Shown: in pieces, positions 24,501 through 36,500 of the stretch
Layout: each line of letters opens with the position of its first letter
Position numbering within the stretch: the first letter of the stretch is position 1
Notes under the pieces: model-generated
Databases searched by the model: none
Seen by the model: the letters and a program-made list of their open reading frames with translations, nothing else
Told to the model about the DNA's origin: nothing
DNA from: Phoebastria nigripes
Taxonomy: Eukaryota; Chordata; Aves; Procellariiformes; Diomedeidae
Reading direction: 5' to 3'
Length of the DNA stretch: 64,000 bases
Assembly: GCA_035582835.1 (NCBI GenBank)
Contig: JAYKAV010000489.1
Location: 1,160,580 to 1,224,579, forward strand
Translations under genes and position numbers: made by a program

Positions 24501-27500
24501 TCCCACTCCCTGAGCTGCCGAAGCAGGTAACGTCACCGCTCCCTGAGCTGGGTGTCCTGCAACACTTCCCGGTGGGCTCAAGGATGTGATTGCAATAGCC
24601 TGTGTGACCCACAAACTCTCTGCAGAGCCACGTCCCATTCTGGTAGCAGCTATGTCACATACTGGGGGTTGAGCCTCTCGTGGTCTCGGCCATAAAGGGT
24701 TTTGGCTCGAGGAGCAGTGGCTGCAGCTTTTCAGTCCAGCGGTCACTTCTAATCCCCGTGGCTGATCAGCCTATGACAGCTGATTCCAGCCTCCCTCCCT
24801 TCCCTAGCCCAAGGGCTCTGTACTGCTGATGTCCCAGGAAACCCTTAAACTTGGTCTTAGCAATGGAAATATATTTGCCCATGGCATTCTATAGCCACTG
24901 TCCTTGACCTGATTAAAATCTCAGTCCTGTGGATGACAGATGCATCCTGCGGCCAGCTAAGTGGATGCTGGTGCCAGACCCGGCACCACTGCAATAGCAA
25001 GTTGCATAGTTTATACACATCACAAGTTCATGTTTCACGTTTTCTGAAAGCACCTGACTTTATGAAGAAACCACCCCTACTCTCCCACTTCACTCCTCCT
25101 AACTACTGGGAATTTTCTTATGAAAAGCTGATGATCAGTGGGGGGGAGGAATGCAATCAGTAGTTGGAGGGGTGTTCATGCAAGAGCAGAGCGTGTCTTC
25201 TCTGGAGATGTATTACCATAGGGACATTCAAGGCTGTGTGAAAGTATGGTTTGCCTTGAGCCACCATAAAATCATGAATTGGAGCTGAAATCTGAGGTTA
25301 AGGTCCAAAGCCTGGATGCAAAATATTTTTTTTAAAAAGTAGAAAAGCAAAACACCCCTTTTCTCTCCATCATGACTTCACAGAGCAGTCATGTGGAAGA
25401 CCTTCTCCCACATGCAGTGGCCTAGAACAGAGCTGCCAAGGGTTTGTATGGAGCTGGTAATGGGCACTACTGCAATACCAAGGAATAACGGTTTGGCTGT
25501 TCATGTCTTCTGGAGGCACAGAGCCAGGTCTCGGGAGGAAGGGCGTAAAACACGGCGAAGACACTCCCGGCACCATTCAAAGATCACAGCAAAGCGAAGC
25601 TCCTCTGCAGAGGTTCAGGCCAGCCAAAAAGCCAGCCAAACCCTCCCGCTGTACAGCTTCCTGTCTCCTAAGGAAGTAGTAAGTATTACACACTGTGCTT
25701 CTTTGCTTGAACTAGCCACAGGAATCTGGGCAAGAAATCTGATATGAAATTTTTATAACTCAATTATGGTGATGTTAGACAAAGTTGGTTAAAACTGTAT
25801 TATTTATTGATGGTGCTGTTCTCCAATGTATTTAAAGTCATTCCTTCCTTCAGCACTTTCACACCAAGGGTGGGGCTGGAGAGGGGAAAAATTTGCAAAG
25901 GCTCTAACCTATGAATAATGAATTGACATTTAACAAAAAAAGTGGCCTCCAGCAATGATATTTCACACGGAAGTGTTTGTTATGCAGTCTTTGCTCAGCT
26001 GGATGTGAACTTAATTCACTGGTCTTCATGTCCAAAAGTTTAGTCCTTCAGGGGAAGAAAGGGAATCAAACATATATAAAAGAAACATTTACATTTAATG
26101 AGTTGGTGATTATTGGCAGTGGATGTTTTCCGACTATCAGGATCCTTCTAGGATCACTGTTGCTCTGGACTGGGGCAAAATTCAGCCCAGGGGCCAAATT
26201 CGGAACTTATGAGCAGCTCTCATTGATGCTAATGGGAACTGCATGTGCAGCCGAGGGTAAAATCAGGCTCAGTGCCTTGGGATGTTTTTTCCATATACAT
26301 GGAAAGAGATGATATAATACGTGCCTTAGAATTGAGGGAGCAAGAGATGGAGAGAAATATTAGACACATTGATATGAAGTCTTCCTTTTCCCACGGCACA
26401 TTTCCCCTTTGTTCCCAGTAGCTGCAAAGCCAAGGTGTGATGCTCTTTATCATGGTGTTAGTATCTGATAGGCATTCTGGAGAGACAAATTGCTACATAG
26501 GACTCAAGGTATGCAGAATTTGGTACTCGCGTGTGTGGATGTGTAAAGTTAGAGGTGTCTTGAGTACAGAGTCCTCCAAGCCCCAAGGTGGTATATAACG
26601 GGGAACTGATTTTCTCCTTTAGGCCCAGTCATCAACTGGAAATAGCTCAGCCATACGCAGTGGCTACATCAGATATGAGATAGTGCCAGCAAGAGGAGAG
26701 ACTTTATCCACTCACCCGCACAGACAGCGTTCCGATCAAAATACTCAGAGACTATACGTGGGTACAGACAGGCACAAGCTGTCTCTCAGAATTACAGATA
26801 TGCATATTTGCTCTCATTATATACATCTCCTGACTGTGTAGTGCACATGTGAGTCATTGCTTATAAAACCATATAAGGTAGAGTGTGAATAGCAGAACCT
26901 GCGCACCACGCTTAGATGCGTGTGCACATGCAAAGAAAGAATAACAAGCTATGAAGCTTTTATTGCCTTGAGCCTGGGGTGTTGCCCTCTGCAACTTGGG
27001 AAAGTAGGAATGAGTTAAGAGCTCCTCCCAAAAATCAACCAGCCAAAGCCTGCATCATGTCACCAGGGTTGGTTTTTTTTGTTCAAGCTGCATGTTTTAC
27101 ATAAATGTTTTCAAGTCTAAGCCTGGTTTTCAACTGGTACTAAGTTTCCTCTCTCTAAAGTCAGGCTCCCCGAGTCCTGTGAGGCCGACTGCCAGCTGTT
27201 CTTTTCCCTGAGCAAGAGTAAACTCTAATTTAAAATTCTGAAAGCTTTAAAATGAGCTAAACTCAAGCATGCTGCACTCCCCTTTCCACTTGCTTCACTC
27301 GGGGTAAATGAGCACACAAGCTGCAGGGCAGGGAAAATCAGAGCTTTATAGTGATAGATGCAAAGTAAAAGTCATCAGGCCCCTGCTCTTTCTAGTAAGG
27401 GTTAATAACACAGGCAAATATTTCAATGAATAAAAGGCATCAGTACCTTTACTATGCAACCCACTAGTGTCCTTTTGTTCCCAAAAAGAAGTACGCTCTC

Positions 27501-30500
27501 TTGGGACATCATTCAAGAGCACATTTAAGCACTTGTTTAAATTGAAGCCCCTGGTTAAGTGCTGCCCCTGAAATTTTTCTGAATAAGGTCATTAAATATC
27601 ATGTACTCAAAACTAGCAAGGGAAAAATGGAATGGGAACTTTTAGTCTCGTTTATTAATGACTATACACAACTCTGCCTCTCCTTTTTGTGAGTTAAATG
27701 GTTGCTCTATAAATAAGCTTAGTTCTGTCAGAATCTACTTTGAGAGCAGCCTGGATGTGTTATGAAATGAAAATGTGCTCTTGCAGAAAATGTTGATCAC
27801 ATATCAAAAATAAATTACTGGAAAAGAAAAGATTTTGTGGAAAATTCCAGAATTGGGATTCAAAAATGCCATGTTTCAGTCCTCTATGGGGGTTGGTGTA
27901 TCACACTCCCTACCCTTCCCTCTCGCCTGGGCTTCCAAGCCAAACCATCCTTACCTGGGGAGACGCATTGTCATATCTCCAAAGGAAAGGGATTGTCCAG
28001 GGAGGATCTCAACCTGCAGAAGAGACCCAGAGAGACAATACACAAACTCCCATGAGGTAATGCTATAGCACTTCCAAATCAAAGATCTTGCTTTTTAAGC
28101 CAATTCTTATTTTATATTCTTTTTCTTCTGAAAATTTGAAGCATTTTGTGGTAAATTCTGCCACCCCACCCCCATGGTTTGTTTTCCTTTCTACTGGAAC
28201 AGCCACAATTTCTAGCTAGGTCTACCTGTAATTTATGAGGGATAAAGCATACAAAATAATGCCCTGCCCATGCATCTACCTTGCTGCTTCTTTCCCTCTT
28301 GTCTTTATGCATAAGTTGATGCATGCACACACATGCAGAAACACCTCAAAGTTCCCTGCTACTTTTCTTTTTGGCAGTGAATTTCCAAGCTTCTCCCTCT
28401 CATTCTCCCTTTAATCCCATGCAGCTGCAATAACCACCTATTGAGAATAGGATTGTGGGTCTGTGCCTCAGCATGCAGAGAAACTGTGGGTAATATGCAG
28501 CATCTATTTTTGAACAGAATACCCCTAACCTGCTGCAGACACTTTATTCCACACCGATACAGATATATTACATGCCAGTGTGCTTTCAGTTGAGCAGTGC
28601 AATATCAATACCTGGAGGGTATGAATCTAATTGCCTTTGTTGTACCTGATGAAGATAACTGCATGCTGCATACACTTTCCTTGCCAGCTCCTTTACTTCC
28701 ACTGAAACTTTTTTACGATGTCACAAATTAACATAGGCTTGAGCCAGATTTTCAGTGAGGCTCAGGGAGGTATGGTTGTTCCAAATGGTGCTGTTTGTCT
28801 TTGTGCTCATGTGTCTGCAGAAAGGTAGAAGTGAGGAGATACTGTGCAGGGACTGGGACAGCGCGTGCAGGAGGGAACCTTGTAGCAGATCTGTGTATTG
28901 GCTTGCGGTTGCTCTCTGTTTTCTAGCCTGGGTTTTGGTTTACATGGGAAAAGCTATTCTTTGAACTGTTAGGCAGCATGTTTCTGACAACAAACAGGGC
29001 CCCTGAAGAGCAGAAAGGCAAAGCCTTCCATAAATATGGAAGTTGCTCTCTTTTTGCTTTTCCTTTTCTCCCCTCCCAGCCAGGGGACTGAGGTTACCCC
29101 TGGTTGTTGTCCAATGAATTCGCAGCTCAGCAGTGGGACCACAGGAAGGCCAGCAGCCTGGGGTGAAGGAGGGATGCCTGCAGCCATTGGAGGGCCGTGC
29201 TGTACACCAGGTACCAAAGGAGGTGGTGGAAGGCAAACCCTTGCTCCAAAGCAGTGCCAGNCTGGCCTGAGCTGAGGGGACACCCTGGCCTGTGTCATGC
29301 GACACTGGCTGCACCCCAGCAGGCTGAAAAGATCTTTGCCTGGCATTCTCAGGAATTTACCCGCAGCAATGGATCTGTGAGCCAGGCTGCTCAGCAGTAT
29401 TGCCGTCCAGCCCCAAATAACCCAAGCTCTGACCTTGCAGGGACAGTTGTGTCATTGCCTCCATGCTCCTGGACTTAGCTTAGCCCTTGTGGTAGAGAAA
29501 GCCTTACCCTGAACTCTCCATCTAGCAAAAAAAGGATATTTTCCACTCAATATTCCTTGAGTCAGGGATTCATAATTGTGCAAAAAGGGGTTATATTGTA
29601 TTCCTACAGAACTGCTATTTTTTGTACTCCTCTAATAAGAGGTTGGCTTTTCAGCTGGGGCAAATCATCAGCAGAGTTGAGCCCATTTCCCCCAGGCGAA
29701 GGCCTCCCCCCAACCCCCTGCTCTGGAAGATGGAGGTACCCCAGACCAGGCACACAGCCTCGTTCCCCCGAGCAGCCCCTCTCAGCAGGTGCTGCTCCCC
29801 GTGCCGGCGGCTCCTCGGCAGATGTTTGCTGGGCACTCGCCGAGAGCAAGGCTCGCCGGGGTCATTGATGCAAGTTTTTTATTCCTTTCATTATTACAAC
29901 GCACAGAAAAAGAGAGAAAGGGAGACATTATGCACTTCTGAAAAAGAAATTAACTCCACTTTGAAGTGAGTTGCAAAACAAGAGAAAAAAGACCCAAGAA
30001 AGAAATCCTCCAACTGTAAGTGAGGCTGTGCCACGATGCTCGTTGATGGGTCTCAGTCCCCTTATGGCTGAGAAAATGTATAGTCATCTCTCGCCTTAGG
30101 GCTGTTTGCAGCAGAGGAAATGGGCTTGTTCAGTTTAATGGGAAGACGAGTAGTGATTGTATTTTTGTAACCTATTAGACTGCACTGCCTCTTGGTCTAG
30201 GATCACACTCAGAATTACAGTCTGGAGTATGAGTGAGGGCCTTGTTTCTACTCCCCCTTCATCTTGATTAAATAATGATTTGAAACAAAAAAAAATCCAA
30301 TAAATATATATCTTGGGTTCCCTTGAGGGCAGCAGTAGGTCCCCTGCTGGAAGCTGGAGGAAGCAAAGTTCACTGAGATTATTTAATTACTTATTAGAGA
30401 GGGGGAAAAAAATCCAGATGTTCACATAGAGAAAATTAGATTCATGAAAGAGCAGACTCTTTTAAGACATCCTAGAAAAATAAAAAGCCATTAGAATTCA

Positions 30501-33500
30501 ACTGAGCTCCACACAGTGTTTTCGGATGTGGTGCTCGGTTTCCATCTTGTGTGGCTGGCATGCCTTTCAGAAACAGGAAAATGGGACCGGAAGCAAAGCC
30601 AAGGTTGTCAGATGGGGAATTTGTCCAAGCAGACAGGCAAGTTGAGCACCTTGAGACATGTCCTGGCTCTTGCCGCCAGACAGAAATCTCCCCCGGAGCC
30701 TGCAGGAAGCTACTGGCTACAGCCTGGTGTCCCGAGGTGGTGGGGCTGGGAAGCTGCTGTGTCCTGGCAGCCCTGCACCTGCCTTGCTCCAGCCAGACCC
30801 TCCAGCTCTCACAAGGACTGTGGGCTCCATATTTCACTGATATCCATATGTTGCCTCTTCCCAGAGTGCTGCTACCACAGATGTTGAGCTGCAGAGGAGC
30901 TTGTTGATCCCCTGGTCATTTGACAGATTTTGTGATGTGCTGACAACAGTTGCCACTTTGAAGGTAGACTTCAGCAAAGGCAAAGGAAAAGCATGCATCC
31001 CAGGTCCCAGAGGCAGTCTTAAAAGCTGTTTTAGAAATGCCGAGAAACTGCTGTATTTCTTGGCAGAAATAAAGGCCTTTTGGTTTAGACTGGAAGGGAA
31101 CAGAAGCAAGGTGTTTGCGTGTGTGATGCTGGGGTCAATGTCCCTCGGAGCAGCCCCGTGCCCAGTCCAGGCCCTTCCTATCTCTGTAGCCAGGGAGTAT
31201 CTCGTGGTAGTTTTATACCTGTAAATTAAAGGTGGTCAAAAGCTGGTTGTCTCTTGGTTAGGGTTCAGATCTAACGCAAACCATAACCCATCTTTTAAAA
31301 AAATATCTGGTGCCGTATTTGAAAGCGCAATCCTGTATCTCCTGGGATGTGGTTGGGGAGAGCGCCGTGGTTCATAGCAAGGAGGCCAGTTCTCTCGGGT
31401 TTCTGGATGTGGCATCAGGGTTTCAGAAAGAATTGGTGAAAAACAGAGCCAGATACCTGGCGCTCTTATGCACCTTTGACATTCCAATTTCTACTGGAGT
31501 AGACGAGGACTGGTAGAGAAGTGCTAGAGCTGAGAAGTAGCAAGGAACAGTACCAGATGCTGAAATGAGGACTTGCAGTGTCTGTCTCCCCTCATTCCTA
31601 GTTGGCAATATTTGGGAGATGTTTCTGCTCTGTCCAGGGCTTCTGCGTTGAAGGTGCAAGTTGGCTAGTGAAGAAGGATCACTTCATTTGCCATGTCTGC
31701 TGCTGGGGCTTCTGATGCCTCTGTGTTAGGACTGAGTATGGCTTAGAAGTTAGTATGGGGTGGGGATGGGGGAGTCCCCAGCTGCAGTATGGATTCGCTG
31801 GGATGAACTAATTCCTGTCCCTCTGTCCCTTATCCCAGAAGCAGTAACGCCTCTCGCTCTGGCAACACAGGAAGTACTCGGAGATCCTCCAACTCCAGGT
31901 GTTTTCAGAGCGTGAGGATGTTGTGGGCAGTCATCATTCCGTAGACTGTGTGCTGAGAGCCGCTCTGTGTGTTGGCAGCTTCACTCTGGTTTCAGTTGCT
32001 GCTGGTTCAGCACATGCGTCTGAGTCAGCTGTCCCTGTCCCAGCTAGCACCTCTTGAACTAGGTCGAAAGCAACACCCACCCCAGGGACACAGATCAGAT
32101 GCCACTGGCAGGAGGGTGGATGTGAAGGCACCATGTGATGGGATGAAGGAGCTCCATGCCAAAAGTGACACAGGCTAGGTCTGTAGCCCCTCTGTGGATG
32201 AGAAAGAGCCCTGTCCCCATGCTAGCCGGTCCAGGGCTAAGCTCTCCGAAGCGACTGGCCCTCTCCCTGCTGTGTGACAACTGATCCAGGTCTCCTCTGC
32301 TCCCTGAGATATTACCAATACTGCAACGTGGTTTTCTCTGCTCAGAATACCCCAGGTTTGTAAGGGCATGGCCCAGGTCCCCAGCGTGGAGAGTGTGGCG
32401 TAGAGGGTGGGCATTGCGTGCCCCACAGCATGGCGTGAGGACATGTGCAGGTGTTTGAGGGAGCACGGCTTGCTGGGAATATGTTGGAGGACTATCCCGA
32501 ATGCGGGGAACCAAACCTATGTGTCCACACTCTAAGGACCCTGGACCAAACCTTATGGGTGGGAATGAGGAGAGCAGAGCGTCTGAGTGAAAGAGGAGGA
32601 GGCCACAGAAGAGCGCAGATGTGCTGGGTCTGTGTTTGGCCCTAATTCTCACTCCACTGCAAGGGCAGACATTAGCACTAACATAGCCGTGCTCCCAGTG
32701 CTGGTACATTCCTGGACTGGCTCAGGCAAATGTCAGTGGAGTTAAAACTGAGCTATAAAATACTCAAATGATGCAAATCCCCTTGGTGGTGCTCAGGGTC
32801 CCAGACAACAGCCCTGCCCAGGGCAGCCTATGTGGGTTTGGGGTCCTTGCTGACCCCATTGGGTTCAGCAACGCACCGAAACCCAACCAGGGTATGGCTG
32901 AACCCCCACGCAGAGGCTGGCAGGAGCGGGGCTGTTGTCCCCTTCCCCATAGGTCTCCAGTGCAGCACAGGGGGGGATATTTTTCCTCCTCTATATTTTT
33001 TTACTACTTCCCTCACTTGAGTTCCCTTTGTCACCTCCATGAAACCCAAGGAGATTTAGTGTAAGCTGCGACTTTTCAGCACAAGCGATCAGCCTCCAGG
33101 AACGGGCTGGACGGCCTAATTTACAGCAGAAGGAAACAAAAATGAATAATAAGTGAGACAAGCAAGCAGACAAAAAGCAGTCATGACATTTGCATAGAGG
33201 AGGCGAGCAAACAGTTGGCAGTGTGGATTGAAGAGAGGGTTTATGTTTTTTTCATGTAATTTGAGACTCTAATGATGGACTTATGTTGCCCGCTCTTCCT
33301 TTTTTCTTACACCTTACCTACTAAAGGAGGAGTTCTTGATGGGTAAGTGGATGCTATCCGCAAGACATCAGGGAATTTATTAGAGGTCACTTGAACGCAT
33401 TAGCTGTATCTTCTTCAGGGGGAAAAAAAGCACACAAAGAAGTATCTGTATACCTTTTATTTCCAGAGGGATTTTTCTTTTTTCCCCTCCCCCATCCTTT

Positions 33501-36500
33501 TTTCTTTTTTTCCCCTCCCCCTTTTTTTTTTTTAAGTTTCAGAGTGATAAGCTTGTTTATTTGCCAGTTTTTACTTTGTACAGAAGCCCTTGATTTGATT
33601 TTTCTTTGCTTATTTTAGTGACATTCATTCAGCCTCTTTATTAAGGAAGCTTAAAAAATTCATTCATTTAAGATTTTGTTTCGGTTTTGTTTTCTTTCCA
33701 AGGATTATGTAGGTTTTTTATATGTATATACCCATTTCTTTTTTTTTGTCTTCCCCCTCTTTAAGGTTAAATAAGGGCTTTGTCCTCTGTTACCCCTTTT
33801 TTATTTAGTTAGTTATTTTGATTCTTTGGTTGCCCGTTTACTTTGTTGAACTTTTGTTTAACATGAATCGCATGCTGATACTCTTTGCATGATCTCTAAA
33901 TCTTCCTGTTATCATAGCAGGGGGAAAAGAAGTTTCTTCTTAGTGTGGATTTCTTTCAGGGATATGTGCTTTTGTTTTCTTCTCCTCTTTCTTCTTTTTC
34001 TTTCTTTCTTTCTTTCTTTGTTTCTTTCCTTTCCTTTTGTTTCAGTGCATCATGATGGTAAAATTTCTGGGTTTATTTAAAAAAAAAAAAAAAATCAAAG
34101 TAAAACCAAAAACAACCCCCCCAAAACCCGTTCAAACAATGCCAAATGGCTTTTTTGCTTTCAGATCTCTCAGTCAGGGTCTTCTGCTGACCTCTTTACC
34201 AAAACAGACAGCCCGCCTGGCAACCTAGCCAGCCAGAACGGAGAGTATCATGAATATGACTCAGGAAACGATACTTCCTCCCCTCCCTCCACTCAAACGA
34301 GCTCATCCAGGTCAAAGGACAGCCAGGAGAGAAGAAGTCTAGTCCATGATGGCTTTGGCCATGCCTTCTCGTCCGGGAAGCCCAAACTGGCCAACAGCGA
34401 TAACAGCTCTGATTCAGGAAATTCCTTCACCAGTTGCTTTTCCCAGACCAAGGGAACAGCTTTGGAAAATCTGTCTCCAGATGCCCAGGGACAAGACCGA
34501 AGGTCAGTGATTACCAGTAGCTGCTGCTGGCAGCCAAATACCTGGTACGTTGTTGCTCTGTATCTCCTGCCCGCTCGCCAGTTGCAGTGGTGAGCTGGCA
34601 GGGAGGTTTTTGTGGTCTGGAGGCAGTTAGATATAAATCAGACCCACGGTCTTGCCAGTCTGGAGTCCAGAACCCAGTAATGACCAATACTGTAGCCTGA
34701 GGAGGAAGATGAAAACCCAGCCATCACACCCCTAGGCATTGCCTGTGCCTGCTCTTCTGGCATTAATTTGGCTAATGCAGGGCTTGGCCCTGGTCGAGCT
34801 GTGTCCTGAACATATCCCTGCTCAGCTGGACTTGACCCTGTCAAAGAAAAGAGTCACTGTCCCTTCTGGGCAAAATCTGAAAGGTGCATCAGGGGGTTGC
34901 TGTGCTAATTCTCCCCCTCTGCTTACTGTGGGGAAGGGAAGCGGGGTTCATTTTCACTAAAGTCATTACAGGCTGTTCTTTCACCTGCCCAATGAGCCAA
35001 ATCCAGCCTGCCCTTTCCCAGCTTATTCAGGACTGGTCCTGGGTGACAAGATAGCATCTCCGGCAGATGGGGAGCACAGGGAGGGGCAAGTACCTCGCTG
35101 GCTGCAGGCTAACACAGCAGCAGCTCTGTGCGCTGGGGCCATGGGGCATCAGGGCTGGGAGCAGGAGTCAAACCACCATTCAGTGCCACAGGTCATCATC
35201 GGGAGAGGGGAGTAGATGCCAGCCTCCATCACTGTCTCCCATTCCTGGGGGTTTGCCAGGTGATGTTGGGGATGAAGGCACTGAAGCGCAGTGGCTGGTA
35301 CTCAAGGCTATGCTCAGGCAGTGGTGTTAGGGAGCTCTTCCAGCTCAGGTCCTTGGGTCTTAAAGGCTGAAAGTTAAAGCCAGGATGTGGTCTGGGGGTG
35401 GGAGCACTGAATGAGAGAGGAGAGGGAGCCAGGGGAATTGGTGTTAGGAAGAACAAGCCCTCGATTTTCAGTCAGAGGGTAAAATTTTAGGGCTGTATAT
35501 ACTTTTCACATTGTGACTCCAGTGGGATAACTCTGCCTTCACATGGGTGGAGCTGGGATTGCAGCTGGCCCTGGCTGTTGGGAGGCTGCCTCCCTGCTGG
35601 GCTCTAACCCCAGTTCGTACCCAGGGCACTTCTGGACGCGGAGGAATTCACGCAGCCCTGTCCAAAGGCAACAGGACGTGCCCGCTCATGCTGCTCCACA
35701 GCCAGGCTGGAGCACAGGCCCTTGCCCTGCCATGCTCTGACTTTACCTTGCTCCAGCACTTCTCACCTCACTCCCTCCCCAGGACCTGCACTGCTCGCTG
35801 GCTTGACCCAGGCTCTACCAACCAGACACCTCTGGTGTGTTGGGCATGGGGCAGAAGAGCTGCCCCTCACGCCACCTGAGACCTCTTTCACAGCCCTTCC
35901 CTGGACCAGCCTGGAGGGTGAGCTCTTGGGCTCTGAGCCACGCATACAGGGTATCCTGCAACAGCAGCCTGGGGAGCCGGGAGGTCTTTTTTTATCCCCG
36001 CCTGGGGAATGGGAGGATGGGAGTACTTGTTGGCTGGAGCGTGGTGCTTCCCTCAGCCAGGGACCAGTCCCAGTTCAGCCACAGCTTCAATGACTGTCCA
36101 AATATATGTTCACAGAGGGTGCCTGTCCTTGTGTCTCAGCTGTTCAGAGGAGAAGAAGCGAAACTTCCTCCCATCCCCAACGCACAGCTCCCCGTTGAGG
36201 CCGTGCTCCCGCAGCNAGTCGTGCACCAGCACGGGCAGATCCTCCCCCAGCTCCAGCCGCTCCCACTCCTCACACCACAAGGCCTCTCCCAGGTACTCCC
36301 GAAGCAGGTCCTGCTCTTCAGGAAAGAGGTAAGGCCCGCTAAAACGGCTGTCTCTGTGACCCTGGCCAATATCTAACTCTTACAGGCTGATGGGCTCCTT
36401 GCAGGAGGAGGTGTAAGAGTTTGGGGGGTGCCTAGGGATCCACACAGAGCTGAGCTGAGACCCTGAAATATGGGGCATCTCGTCCCCGCCATGAGCCCAG

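Larger units (their letters stand above)
25679..34164 (+). other. SRRM4: SRRM4 intron 8, the largest internal intron seen (8.5 kb)
   Basis: Lower in GC than the rest of the gene. It holds an exon-like 60-nt segment (31839-31898), a possible ancient repeat (about 26170-26270), a very T-rich final 700 bp, and a 12-nt candidate microexon (34046-34057). Open frames inside it, including a hydrophobic 69-codon one at 28755-28964, lack family resemblance. Confidence 0.8.

Noticed and set aside
28755..28964. 69-codon hydrophobic frame that looks like a signal peptide and membrane segment
   Set aside because: It is intronic, without promoter, splice or family support. T-rich sequence read in this frame gives hydrophobic residues by itself.
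29622..29969. Arg/Ser/Pro-containing frame in intron 8, considered as a further SRRM4 exon
   Set aside because: No suitable acceptor and donor bound it in a compatible phase, and the peptide lacks the RS or KR pattern.
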